A stretch of 64,000 nucleotides of DNA from GSA-30 sp036384435 (lineage in GTDB: Bacteria; Pseudomonadota; Gammaproteobacteria; Xanthomonadales; Rhodanobacteraceae), in the NCBI RefSeq assembly GCF_036384435.1, contig NZ_DASVMI010000174.1:1-64000 (forward strand), read 5' to 3'. Position 1 is the stretch's first letter. Every line of letters starts with the position of its first letter. Made by a program: the position numbers and the translations under genes. This document shows, one piece after another, positions 26,428 to 35,399 of the stretch. Under the pieces are notes generated by a model. That model searched no databases and had not been told where the DNA came from. It saw only the letters and a list, made by a program, of their open reading frames with translations.

Positions 26428-27894
26428 TTACTTGGAACTACTGGAGTTCGACAGCTGTTGCAGGGCAGTGGTGAGGTAACTGCTGGTGTTGTTCAACGAA
26501 GACATCAGCGTATCCAGGTTGGTGTACTGCTTTTGCAACTGGGTCTGGTACTGCGCCATGCGATTGTCCAGGGCAGTCTGCTGCGTACCGAGCTGATTGA
26601 GGCTGTCGTTGAGGCTTTTCACGCGCGTGGCGATGATGCCGGAGCTCGACGTATAGGCGTCCAGGGCAGTGTTGAGCTTGGTGGCGTAGCCGTTGGTGCC
26701 TGCAAACAGATCCTGGACCGCATTGGGATTGGCGGTCAGCGCGGCCGTGAGCTTGCCCGAATCCAGCGACATGGTGCCATCGACGTTGCGCGTGATGCCC
26801 AGGTTGGCGAGCGTACCGATGCTGTTGCCGCGCACCGCATTGCTGATCACACTGGAAACCGAACGCTCCACGGAGTTCATCGTGGTATCGCCGAACAAGG
26901 CACCGGTCGCCTTGGTGCTGGAGTTGTAATCGAGCGACTGCACGGCCGTGTTATAGGCGTTGTAGGCATCCACAAAGCCCTGGATCGCAGTCTGCGCGGT
27001 ACTGTTGTCCTGGGTCACGTTGAGTGTGGTTGTGCCCGTCTTGGTCAAGGCAATGGTCACGCCATTGAGCGCGCCGGTCACGTTATTGCTGGCACTGGTG
27101 ACGTCGATGCCGTCGATGTTGAGCTTGGCATCCTGCGCTTCGTTGTTGCCGGCCGTGCCCAATTGGGTCGCCAGTGCCTGCAAGCCATCGCTGCTGGTGG
27201 CATTGGCACTGATGGTGAAGCCGTTGGCGACACCGGTTTTGCTTGAACTGAGCAGGAGTTGGGTACCGCTGGTCCCATTGACCACGGTCGCCACGACACC
27301 CGGGTTATTGGAGGCCTTGTTGATCGAACTGGCGATATCGGCCAGGGTCGCTGTGTCGGACACGGCGATATTGAAGCTATTGGCGCCCACCCCGATGGTC
27401 AACGACCCCTGCCCCACTGCCTGCGTGCTTGGCAGCACGGCGCTGGAACGTTTCTGGGCAGTCGCCAACTGGCTGACATTGAGCGTGTAACTGCCGGGCA
27501 CCGCGTTGCTCAGCGTGGTGGCGCTGGCAATCGTGGTATCAGTAACCGCGGCATCGTAACTGGCGAAGGTACTGGTCGTGGTCAGCTTGGCCAGTGCAGC
27601 TTGCAAGGTACTGAGCGCCGAACTGAGCGAGTTCAGGCCGGTCAGCTCGGCATTGATCTGGTTAGTCTTGTTGTTGATCTGGTCTTGCGAAGCCGCTTTC
27701 TTGGCGTTGACCAGCGCGGTGACGATCGTATTGACGTCCAGACCCGACCCGATGCCTGGCGCGCTGGGGTTGCCCGCGCTGCTCGAACTGGATGAACTGC
27801 TGGACGAAGACGAACTGGAGCCGCTTCCGCCGAGCGCATTGAGCAGTGAAGTGAGACTGCTGTTGCCGGACGTTGCGCTGGTAGTGGTAGTCAT
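26428..27894 (-). CDS. fliD: Flagellar filament cap protein FliD
   Basis: Cap protein (488 residues) that folds flagellin at the filament tip. The N-terminal domain contains the GIGSGLDVNTIVTALVNAKK signature near residues 47-66, and the C-terminal coiled coil ends in Leu/Asn/Ser-rich repeats. Unusual is a run of about 15 serines at residues 25-40 before the signature, where most FliD proteins have only a short tail. A sigma-28 promoter with a leader of about 200 bases lies upstream. Confidence 0.95.
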   Translation of the reverse strand: MTTTTSATSGNSSLTSLLNALGGSGSSSSSSSSSSSSSSAGNPSAPGIGSGLDVNTIVTALVNAKKAASQDQINNKTNQINAELTGLNSLSSALSTLQAALAKLTTTSTFASYDAAVTDTTIASATTLSNAVPGSYTLNVSQLATAQKRSSAVLPSTQAVGQGSLTIGVGANSFNIAVSDTATLADIASSINKASNNPGVVATVVNGTSGTQLLLSSSKTGVANGFTISANATSSDGLQALATQLGTAGNNEAQDAKLNIDGIDVTSASNNVTGALNGVTIALTKTGTTTLNVTQDNSTAQTAIQGFVDAYNAYNTAVQSLDYNSSTKATGALFGDTTMNSVERSVSSVISNAVRGNSIGTLANLGITRNVDGTMSLDSGKLTAALTANPNAVQDLFAGTNGYATKLNTALDAYTSSSGIIATRVKSLNDSLNQLGTQQTALDNRMAQYQTQLQKQYTNLDTLMSSLNNTSSYLTTALQQLSNSSSSK

Positions 27895-28077
27895 GACAAT
27901 CCTTCAGTTTCCGAGCGAAGTCCAACAGCTTTCGCTCAGTCGGAACAACGCTTGCACATACAACAGATAGTCGTGCGATCAAAGGAAAAAACGGTAGCCG
28001 GGGTAGCCGCACGCACCGTGCCTATCTCGATATGCCCGGTGTTACGAAGCTCCAGCCGGACGATCCATGACGGTGCC

Positions 28078-28103
28078 ATGGCATGCCATCCGCCTCACGA
28101 AGT
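28078..28103 (-). promoter_or_regulatory. Conserved leader element upstream of fliD
   Basis: This stretch just downstream of the sigma-28 -10 box matches the corresponding place in the fliC leader (29808-29833): over 34 bases including the -10 box, 29 are identical, and 20 of the first 21. The transcript strand contains GAGGCGGATGGCAT. It would form the first part of the fliD mRNA. The GGA in a potential hairpin could bind a CsrA-type regulator, but that is speculation. Confidence 0.55.
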
Positions 28104-28130
28104 TTTTCGGCGCAACAGGTCAATTCTTGA
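28104..28130 (-). promoter_or_regulatory. Sigma-28 promoter of fliD
   Basis: On the minus strand: TCAA, 15 bases, then GCCGAAAA, close to the TAAA-N15-GCCGATAA consensus. The same arrangement precedes fliC. The expected mRNA start is near 28097, leaving about 200 bases of leader before the fliD ATG at 27894. Confidence 0.8.
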
Positions 28131-28456
28131 GGGTTTTGGTGATGTTTTTCCGTCGAACACACTGAGTCGTGAGACAGTTAGCAAGAGCGATGCCAGCCCT
28201 CTCAAGTTATGTTCGCGGCTGCCGACCGGCGCACGAAACCCTTAAAAATCACGGGTTTTTCGATGAACCGATGACGCTCGGCCCGGCATAGCGGCCGTGG
28301 ACGCCTTGCGTCGAAAAATCGACGCCACGGTGGGTTCGGGGAAGCCGATCACTAAGCGACCTGTAAGGTGGCCGCCGCTGGCGACTGTAAATAGTCAGGA
28401 GGAAGACCGGCGTGTCTGCAAACTCTTGCTCTTCGCTGCTGATCACTTGCTTCTGG
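28131..28456. other. Intergenic stretch between fliD promoter and fliC terminator
   Basis: No gene is seen in this 326-base stretch. It holds a small perfect hairpin (GCGTCGA-AAAA-TCGACGC, 28308-28325) and a segment near 28350-28390 (CTGTAAGGTGGCC and CTGTAAATAG) that recalls the ACAGG/CTGTAAA repeat family found at 35434, 46376 and 51021. Confidence 0.45.
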
Positions 28457-28492
28457 CAAAAAAAAGCCCCCGCCGGAAAGGCGGAGGCTTTT
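28457..28492 (-). terminator. Rho-independent terminator of fliC
   Basis: On the minus strand AAAAGCCTCCGCC and its near-perfect complement GGCGGGGGCTTTT flank a short loop, followed by a run of T. It lies 49-84 bases after the fliC stop at 28541. The stem reads almost the same from the other strand, so it is nearly bidirectional. Confidence 0.9.
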
Positions 28493-28540
28493 AGGTACTA
28501 CAGGACTGGCCGGGTTGGGCCGGCGATTCCCTTGCTTCTG

Positions 28541-29743
28541 TTACTGCAGGAGCTTGAGCACCTGCTGGGGCTGCGAGTTGGCCTGCGACAGCACCGAGAT
28601 ACCAGCCTGCTGCAGGATCTGCGCCTTGCTCAGGTTCGCCGTTTCAGTGGCGAAGTCCGCGTCCTGGATCGTCGACTGCGAAGCAGTCAGGTTGTCCTTT
28701 TCGGCGCTCAACGTGGAGATGGTCGACTGGAAACGGTTCTGGATGGCACCCAGGTTCGAGGTCAGCGTGGACACCGAGCTCAGAGCCACGTCGATGCGCG
28801 AGATCAGCGCATTGGCGTCGTCCACGCTCAGCACGTCACCGCCCTGCAAGCTACCGCTGGCGGCAGCCGTGACGGCCGTACCCGAGGTGGTCAGCGTACC
28901 TGAACCATTGACCGAGGTGGCATTGGCGAAGATCGAGCCCGTGCTGCTGGCGGTGCCCGAAGCGGCGCCCGTGTCGTTGACCGTCAGGCTGCCCGTCGAA
29001 TAGACGTTGATGCCCTTGCCGTCGGCGCTGACCGCGGCACTGGTGCCAGGGACGTTGGCGGCGTTGATCGCATCGGAGACGTCCTGCAGGCTGCTGGCCG
29101 TGCCGCTCAGGGTCACGGACTTACCATCAGAGCCGGTCAGGCTGATCTTGGACAGGTCCAGGGTGGTGGCGTTGCCGCTGGCATCCTTGAAGGCGCCCGA
29201 GATATCGCCGGTCGAGACTTCCGACACCTTGCCCAGCTGGCTGGTCTTGGCACCGCCGCCCAGGCTGATCGAGATCGTCTGGCCGACGTTCGCACCGATC
29301 TGGAACGACAGGGTACCGGCCGAACCGTCCAGCACCTTGGTGCCGTTGAAATCGGTCTGGTTGGCGATACGGGTGATTTCCGACAGGCGCTGCTGCACTT
29401 CCGTATCGATCGCCTTGCGGTCATCGGCGGTGTAGTTGCCGTTGGCCGACTGTACTGCCAGGTCACGAATGGCCTGCAGATTGGACGTCACTTCGTCCAG
29501 AGCCGACTCGGTGGTCTGGGCCAGCGAGATGGCGTCCGACGCATTGGAGCTGGCCTGGCCGATACCGCCGATCTGGGTGGAGAAACGGGTGGAAATGGCG
29601 AAACCGGCGGCGTTGTCCTTGGCGCTGTTGATCTTCAGACCCGAGGACAGGCGCTGGGTAGCGGTGGCCAGGGCGCTCTGCGACTTGGACAGGTTGTTCT
29701 GCGCGGTCAGCGAGGAAACGTTGGTATTGATAACGAGAGACAT
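28541..29743 (-). CDS. fliC: Flagellin FliC
   Basis: Filament protein of 400 residues. The conserved N-terminal part (SLVINTNVSSLTAQNNLSKS, about residues 1-160) and C-terminal part (about 320-400, ending in QANSQPQQVLKLLQ) form the D0/D1 coiled-coil core. The central surface domain (about 170-310) is Ser/Thr/Gly/Ala-rich and a plausible O-glycosylation target for the three-gene sugar island directly upstream. It is the only flagellin gene in the window. A sigma-28 promoter and an intrinsic terminator frame it as a single-gene unit. Confidence 0.97.
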   Translation of the reverse strand: MSLVINTNVSSLTAQNNLSKSQSALATATQRLSSGLKINSAKDNAAGFAISTRFSTQIGGIGQASSNASDAISLAQTTESALDEVTSNLQAIRDLAVQSANGNYTADDRKAIDTEVQQRLSEITRIANQTDFNGTKVLDGSAGTLSFQIGANVGQTISISLGGGAKTSQLGKVSEVSTGDISGAFKDASGNATTLDLSKISLTGSDGKSVTLSGTASSLQDVSDAINAANVPGTSAAVSADGKGINVYSTGSLTVNDTGAASGTASSTGSIFANATSVNGSGTLTTSGTAVTAAASGSLQGGDVLSVDDANALISRIDVALSSVSTLTSNLGAIQNRFQSTISTLSAEKDNLTASQSTIQDADFATETANLSKAQILQQAGISVLSQANSQPQQVLKLLQ

Positions 29744-29807
29744 GGGTAGGACTCCTGCGAACCGGGCACGCCGGTCAAATTTTGAATGCCGATCCGGCGG
29801 GGTTCCG

Positions 29808-29833
29808 ATGGGATGCCATCCGCCTCAGGGAAG
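29808..29833 (-). promoter_or_regulatory. Conserved leader element upstream of fliC
   Basis: Partner of the element before fliD at 28078-28103. It lies immediately downstream of the sigma-28 -10 box, about 65-90 bases before the fliC ATG. Conservation beyond the promoter suggests a shared post-transcriptional or promoter-proximal control of filament and cap genes. Confidence 0.55.
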
Positions 29834-29860
29834 TTTTCGGCGCCCGCCCGGCATTCTTTA
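29834..29860 (-). promoter_or_regulatory. Sigma-28 promoter of fliC
   Basis: On the minus strand: TAAA, 15 bases, GCCGAAAA. The spacing is exact for FliA promoters. The expected mRNA start is near 29827, about 84 bases before the fliC start. Confidence 0.88.
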
Positions 29861-29964
29861 GAGGCTCGCTTGCTTTTTTTTGGCCTCGCAAAGCCTTTTT
29901 CACCCGAGAAAAATCCATTTAATCCCTCAAGTTGCCCCGCTGCCTGCCGAGGCTCGGCCCTTCT

Positions 29965-29980
29965 TGGCATCAAGCTTGCT
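29965..29980 (+). promoter_or_regulatory. Sigma-54 promoter of the glycosylation operon
   Basis: TGGCATCAAGCTTGCT shows GG-N10-GC spacing and a full TTGCT -12 element. It points toward the aminotransferase gene at 30124, with a leader of about 130 bases. It is divergent from the sigma-28 fliC promoter in the same gap, so flagellin and its presumed modifying enzymes would be controlled by different flagellar sigma factors. Confidence 0.78.
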
Positions 29981-30123
29981 CCCTAACCCTCGATAACCGT
30001 CGCGTGTCGGGAATCCGTCACGCGAAAGGCTTGTACCAGGACGCTTGCTTGGCTTTTCGGAGGGCGCGACATGCCAAAGATCAATACCGCCGACACCACC
30101 TTTCTTAGGGAGGCCAGACCGGC

Positions 30124-31263
30124 ATGAGCACGACCTCGGGCATTCCCCTGCTGGTGGCGCAGTTGCCGGACACGGACGCGCTGATTCCCTATCTGCGCCA
30201 GATCGACGCCAACCGCTGGTATACGAATTTCGGCCCTCTGGTGACTCAGCTCGAACAACGCTTCGCGGCAAGCTTTGCGCCCAGTGCGGTTGCGCCCACG
30301 GCGATCACCGCATCAAATGGCACCGCTGGCCTGGAATTGGCGCTGTGCGCGCTGGAACTTCCCCCAGGTGCGCGCGTATTGCTTCCCGCGTTGACCTTCG
30401 TGGCGACTGCCACCTCGGTGATCCGGTCTGGCTACCGCCCACTCATCGGCGACGTGGATACGGCCACCTGGTTACTCACTCCCGAGATCGCGCGCGCCTA
30501 TGCATCGCGCCATCGGATCGATGCCGTCATGCCGGTGGCCACGTTCGGCAACCCACAGGACGTAGATGCATGGGATCGTTTCGTCGAGGAAACCGGCATT
30601 CCGGTGATCATCGATGCCGCTGGCGCCTTCGGCAATCAACGTACCGGCCGGCGATGTCACGTGGTTTTCAGTCTGCACGCCACCAAGGCGCTGGCGGCTG
30701 GCGAAGGCGGCATGGTGGTCAGCCACGACCGCGATCTCACCACGCGCGTGCGCCGCTTGAGCAACTTCGGTATCGATCTCGAACGCGGCAGCCAGGTCTT
30801 CGTTGCCGGCGAAAACGGCAAGCTGAGCGAATACCACGCCGCCGTCGCGCATGCCGCGCTGGACCAGTGGCCGATCGTGGCCGAACGCCGACGGGCGGTA
30901 CAGGCGCGCTACCAGGGCATCCTCCAGCAACACTGTGCAATGTTGGGCATGCAACAACGCCCTGAGCAGGGCATCTATCCGATCCTGGTCGGTCTGCTGC
31001 CCGCGGGCATTCGCGCCCGCAATCTGCAACCTGCCCTGCTGGCACAAGGGATCGAGACACGCCAGTGGTATTGCCCCACGCTCGACCATCACCCCGCCTT
31101 CGCCAACTTTGCCGTCGGCCCGTTGCCCATCGCGCATGAGCTTGCCGAACGCCTGATCGGCCTGCCCTTCTTCCTGGATATCAGTGAAGAACAGATGCAA
31201 CGCGTTGCCCGGGCACTTGCCGAGCTCATCCATGCTGATGTGCAGCACAAGGAATACGCATGA
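30124..31263 (+). CDS. DegT/DnrJ/EryC1/StrS-family sugar aminotransferase
   Basis: PLP-dependent aminotransferase of 379 residues that would transfer an amino group to a nucleotide-bound keto-sugar. Substrate loop TASNGTAGLELAL, the cofactor aspartate D164 in IIDAAGAFG and the Schiff-base lysine K188 in SLHATKALAAGEGG are intact. It overlaps the acyltransferase gene by 4 bases. Together with that enzyme it could make an N-acylated amino-deoxysugar, as VioA/VioB do for the viosamine of Pseudomonas syringae flagellin. The exact sugar cannot be told from sequence. Confidence 0.85.
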   Translation: MSTTSGIPLLVAQLPDTDALIPYLRQIDANRWYTNFGPLVTQLEQRFAASFAPSAVAPTAITASNGTAGLELALCALELPPGARVLLPALTFVATATSVIRSGYRPLIGDVDTATWLLTPEIARAYASRHRIDAVMPVATFGNPQDVDAWDRFVEETGIPVIIDAAGAFGNQRTGRRCHVVFSLHATKALAAGEGGMVVSHDRDLTTRVRRLSNFGIDLERGSQVFVAGENGKLSEYHAAVAHAALDQWPIVAERRRAVQARYQGILQQHCAMLGMQQRPEQGIYPILVGLLPAGIRARNLQPALLAQGIETRQWYCPTLDHHPAFANFAVGPLPIAHELAERLIGLPFFLDISEEQMQRVARALAELIHADVQHKEYA

Positions 31264-31832
31264 ACCTTATCGATCCTTCGACCCTGGGTTTTCGCAAGAT
31301 CGGCCGCAACGTGAAGATCTACGCTGGCGCCCGGATCCTGGGTGCCGAGCACCTGACGCTGGGCGACAACATCATTATTGACGACTTCGTGATGATCTAT
31401 GCCCGTGCGCCGAGCGTCATCGGCAGCCACGTGCACGTCGCTTCGTTCTGCTCGATTACGGGCGGTGGCGAATTTGTGCTGGGTGACTTCAGCGGGCTGT
31501 CGTCGGGCGTACGCATCATCACCGGTTCTGACGACTTCCTCGGTGGTGGCCTGACCAATCCCACCATTCCCGAAGGTTATCGCAGCGTCATGCGATCGCA
31601 TGTGATGGTAGGGCGACACGCCTTGATCGGCACCAATACGGTCGTCCTGCCCGGCGTGGAAATCGGTGACGGCACAGCTGTCGGGGCAGCCAGCCTGGTC
31701 AACCGCGACCTGCAACCCTGGGGTGTCTATGTCGGCGCGCCGGCTCGCCGCGTCCGCGACCGTCCTAGTGAAGCCATTCTGGCGCAAGAGGCAGCACTGG
31801 CGGCCAGCCATCCGTTCGAACACGCGGCCTGA
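31260..31832 (+). CDS. Hexapeptide-repeat acyltransferase
   Basis: Left-handed beta-helix acyltransferase of 190 residues. Hexapeptide repeats run from about residue 15 to 160 (for example VGRHALIGTNTVVLPGVEIG), ending in the YVGAPARRVRDR stretch typical of sugar O- or N-acetyltransferases. Its likely role is to acylate the amino-sugar made by the preceding aminotransferase. The start overlaps the aminotransferase stop (ATGA), and the glycosyltransferase gene follows after 30 bases. Confidence 0.8.
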   Translation: MNLIDPSTLGFRKIGRNVKIYAGARILGAEHLTLGDNIIIDDFVMIYARAPSVIGSHVHVASFCSITGGGEFVLGDFSGLSSGVRIITGSDDFLGGGLTNPTIPEGYRSVMRSHVMVGRHALIGTNTVVLPGVEIGDGTAVGAASLVNRDLQPWGVYVGAPARRVRDRPSEAILAQEAALAASHPFEHAA

Positions 31833-31862
31833 CCTCGACGCCCACCCAAAAGATAATAGACC

Positions 31863-34800
31863 ATGAGCGGACCGGAACCTTCCATCCTCCAATCCCAGCT
31901 GTTGCAGGCCCAGCGTAGCCTCGAACTCATGCAGCAGTTCTTCCGCGAGCACCATGCTCGCGAGAAACAGCGCCTGCGCTCCGGTGATGCGGCACGGCTG
32001 GAGCGCATCCGGCAACACCCAGACTATGCGCGCGCCTATGCGGACGAACCGCTGATCTCGGTCATCATCCCCACCTATAACCGTGCAAGGCTCATTATCG
32101 AGCGCACCCTGCCCAGCGTGCTGCGGCAAAGTTACAGGCATTGGGAATTGCTGATCATCGGCGATCAGATGAACGACGACCAGGCTGCCCTGCTACACGA
32201 GGCTGCGGCGGGCGATCCCCGCGTACACTTCCATAATCTCAAGCGCCGCGGACGGTATCCGGCCAACAAGGGACCTCTGTGGTACGTCGCAGGCACCAAG
32301 CCGGTCAATTTCGGCCTGCGTGTCGCACGGGGTGCGTGGATAGCCCATCTCGATGACGATGACGAATTCCTTCCCGACCACCTGGCCCACCTATTGCGGA
32401 CCGCGCAAGCACAGCGATCCGAATGGGCCCACGGCAAAGTGCAGTTCTACGACGACAACGGCCGCGAGCAAGGTGTGGTGGGCAACGAGTTGCCCGCTCA
32501 TGGCGGTATTTCACGCATCGGTAGCCTGTACCACGCCGGCCTGAAGACCTTCCGCTACAACGGAGGATGCTGGAAATATTTCTATCCAGGCGACTGGGAT
32601 CTGTGGGAACGCCTGCTCGACATGGGGGTACGCCACACTCATTTGCCTGACATCACGGCGGTGCATCACGGTGACTATTTCCGTGCTGACGTCGTCGCCG
32701 ACGAAGGTGCCATCACATTTACCCGTCGAGTGCTCAGTCCTGACGAGGCTTATCGAGAATGGCGCTCACGACTGCGCCTGAATCGGCCGCAGGTCGTGAA
32801 AGCCACCGAGCGCAACGCAGCGGTCGCCATCGACGTAGCCGTGATCGACCCGCACGGTGATGTCCCTGCACTGCGCCGAAGCCTTGAGAGCCTGGCAGCC
32901 CAGACGCACCACACCTTCAATGTCCACGTTTTCTCCAATCATGCGCCTGAACTGGCCCAAGGCATCCGCGTCCATGCCCTGGCTGGCGATGGCATAGGGT
33001 CATTCGATGCATGGGCAAACACCAGCACCGCCGACCTGTTGCTACCGCTGTGGGCGGGCGACGAACTGGACGAACATGCCCTTCTGATCCTGGCCGATCA
33101 CGTGCAGGCGCAACCGGACCTGGCCTGCTGGTACGTGGACGAGGATGCGCAGGGACGCGATGGCTACGAACAACCCCTGTTCAAGCCAGACATCAATCTG
33201 GATTTGTTGCGTAGCTATCCATACATAGGACGCACGCTGGCCGTACGACGCGAGCTATTTGTCGCGTTAGGCGGCTGGAACGATGCGTACGGCCCCCTTG
33301 CGCACGTGGATTTTGCATTCCGGGTGATCGAACAGATCGGCCTGCCGGCCGTGGCGCATATCCCTGAGGTGATCTATCACGCCGGCACGGCGCATGCGCA
33401 GTGGATGAGCCAGCCCGAGGTGGCTGAGCAATCGCCGCGTGTGGTACAGGCGCACCTTGCCCGCCTGGGCGTAGCCCACGAAATGCAGTCCGCAGGCCTT
33501 CCCGGTGTCAATCGCATACGTTATATCCACGAGCACAAGCCACTGGTGTCGATTATCGTACCGACGCGCGACCAGTTACCTATGCTGAATGGCCTCATCG
33601 ATAGCCTCATCGACCGTACGCGCTATCCTCGCTATGAACTGCTGATCGTGGACAACGACAGCCGCGATCCAGCGGCCTGCGCCTATCTGGACGGCATCGA
33701 AAAACTGGGCAGCCAGCAAGTCCGCGTACTGCGCTACCCGCATCCATTCAACTATTCGGCCATCAACAACTTCGCCACAGCCCAGGCACGCGGCGAATAT
33801 CTGATCCTGCTCAACAACGACACGGCCATCCTGCAAGGCGACTGGATCGAAGCCCTGCTGCATCACGCGCAACGACCCGAAGTCGGCATCGTCGGCGCCA
33901 AACTGCACTATCCGGACGGGCGAATCCAGCACGGCGGCGTGGTATTGGGGTTGCGTGGCCCGGCCGATCACCCCTTCATCGGCGCCGAGCCAGACGCGCC
34001 TGGCTACATGCAACGCCTGCAAGTGGACCAGAATTACACTGCCGTCACCGCCGCCTGCCTGATGATTCGCCGATCCGTATATGAGGAAGTCGGCGGCCTG
34101 GACGAAGAAGTCTTCAAGGTCTCGTATAACGATGTTGACCTTTGCCTGAAGGTACGTGCTGCCGGCTACCTGAGTGTTTGGACGCCTTACGCGCGCCTGA
34201 TGCACGAAGGCAGTGTCAGCCAGAACAAGGTCGATACCACCGCGCAGGAAGCCAAGTTGACTCGGTTCCGGGGCGAGCAGCGAGCCATGTATCGCAAGTG
34301 GTTGCCGCTGCTGGCGCGCGATCCGGCCTATAACATCAACCTCAGCTTGCACGATGAGGGCTTTCTGCTCTCGCCTCAACGCGAGATGGCCTGGCAACCA
34401 TTTGCCAGGCCGCTTGCACCGCGCATCCTGGCCCATCCCGCCGATGCCAACGGATGTGGCTATTACCGCATCCGCCATCCTTTCACGGCGATGCAGGAGG
34501 CGGGACTCATTGAGGGAAGCGTGAGCGACCGGTTGCACCTGCCCACGACGATCGAGCGCATCGATCCCCAGGTCATCGTGTACCAGCGCCAGCTGTCGGA
34601 CGAGCAATTGGATGCGATCGGTCAGGTCGCGGATATGTCCGGCGCCTTCCGCGTCTATGAACTGGACGACCTGCTGACTAATCTGCCACTCAAGAGCGCA
34701 CACCGCGGCGACATGCCCAAGGACATCCAGAAATCACTGCGTCGCGCGATGGGCATGGTCGATCGTTTCGTAGTGTCCACGCCCGAATTGGCCAATGCCT

Positions 34801-35399
34801 TCAGCTCGCTGCATTCGGACATCCGGGTCATTCGCAATCGTTTGCCGCTGGATTGGTGGTCCAACCTGGACGTCTCGCGCGCGCCGCGTGAAAGGCCACG
34901 CGTCGGCTGGGCCGGTGGTATCAGTCACCGAGGCGACCTGGAATTGATCGCTGATGTCGTGCGGGATCTGGCCGATGAGGTGGACTGGGTCTTCATGGGC
35001 ATGTGCCCGGACAAGCTCAAGCCATACGTCAAGGAATTCCATCCAGGGGTACGCATCAACCAATACCCGGCACGCCTGGCCGCGCTTAAGCTCGATCTTG
35101 CCGTGGCCCCGCTGGAGGACAACCTGTTCAACGCCTGCAAGAGCAACTTGCGCCTTCTTGAATACGGCATCTGCGGCTTCCCGGTCGTATGCAGCGACAT
35201 CGCCTGCTATCGCGACGACCTGCCAGTCACACGCGTGAAGAATCGCTACAAGGATTGGATCGGTGCCATTCGCGCGCACTTGGCCGATCGCGACGCATTG
35301 GCCTGGGCAGGCGATCGCCTGCGTGAAGCGGTATTGCGCAACTGGATGCTGGCGGGCGAGAACCTGGTGGAATGGCGCGACGCGTGGACGCCTGGTTGA
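31863..35399 (+). CDS. Large multi-domain glycosyltransferase, probable flagellin glycosylation
   Basis: Protein of 1178 residues with several glycosyltransferase modules. A GT2 domain at about residues 60-290 contains VIIPTYNRA and a DDDDEF acidic motif. A degenerate GT2-like segment lies at about 315-530. A second full GT2 domain at about 558-820 contains SIIVPTRDQ, NNDTAIL and NDVDLCLKVRAAGY. A C-terminal GT-B-like part (about 850-1178) begins RILAHPADANGCGYYRIRHPF. A helical N-terminus precedes them and no membrane segment is seen. Its position beside fliC under a sigma-54 promoter suggests it builds a short glycan on flagellin, like the Fgt proteins of plant-associated bacteria. Acceptor and sugars are unknown. 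Confidence 0.8.
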   Translation: MSGPEPSILQSQLLQAQRSLELMQQFFREHHAREKQRLRSGDAARLERIRQHPDYARAYADEPLISVIIPTYNRARLIIERTLPSVLRQSYRHWELLIIGDQMNDDQAALLHEAAAGDPRVHFHNLKRRGRYPANKGPLWYVAGTKPVNFGLRVARGAWIAHLDDDDEFLPDHLAHLLRTAQAQRSEWAHGKVQFYDDNGREQGVVGNELPAHGGISRIGSLYHAGLKTFRYNGGCWKYFYPGDWDLWERLLDMGVRHTHLPDITAVHHGDYFRADVVADEGAITFTRRVLSPDEAYREWRSRLRLNRPQVVKATERNAAVAIDVAVIDPHGDVPALRRSLESLAAQTHHTFNVHVFSNHAPELAQGIRVHALAGDGIGSFDAWANTSTADLLLPLWAGDELDEHALLILADHVQAQPDLACWYVDEDAQGRDGYEQPLFKPDINLDLLRSYPYIGRTLAVRRELFVALGGWNDAYGPLAHVDFAFRVIEQIGLPAVAHIPEVIYHAGTAHAQWMSQPEVAEQSPRVVQAHLARLGVAHEMQSAGLPGVNRIRYIHEHKPLVSIIVPTRDQLPMLNGLIDSLIDRTRYPRYELLIVDNDSRDPAACAYLDGIEKLGSQQVRVLRYPHPFNYSAINNFATAQARGEYLILLNNDTAILQGDWIEALLHHAQRPEVGIVGAKLHYPDGRIQHGGVVLGLRGPADHPFIGAEPDAPGYMQRLQVDQNYTAVTAACLMIRRSVYEEVGGLDEEVFKVSYNDVDLCLKVRAAGYLSVWTPYARLMHEGSVSQNKVDTTAQEAKLTRFRGEQRAMYRKWLPLLARDPAYNINLSLHDEGFLLSPQREMAWQPFARPLAPRILAHPADANGCGYYRIRHPFTAMQEAGLIEGSVSDRLHLPTTIERIDPQVIVYQRQLSDEQLDAIGQVADMSGAFRVYELDDLLTNLPLKSAHRGDMPKDIQKSLRRAMGMVDRFVVSTPELANAFSSLHSDIRVIRNRLPLDWWSNLDVSRAPRERPRVGWAGGISHRGDLELIADVVRDLADEVDWVFMGMCPDKLKPYVKEFHPGVRINQYPARLAALKLDLAVAPLEDNLFNACKSNLRLLEYGICGFPVVCSDIACYRDDLPVTRVKNRYKDWIGAIRAHLADRDALAWAGDRLREAVLRNWMLAGENLVEWRDAWTPG

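Noticed and set aside
28009..28022. GG-N10-GC pattern on the minus strand upstream of fliD
   Set aside because: Spacing fits sigma-54, but the -12 part is GTGCG rather than TTGCW, and a better sigma-28 promoter lies upstream with a conserved leader. Chance occurrence is likely in GC-rich DNA.
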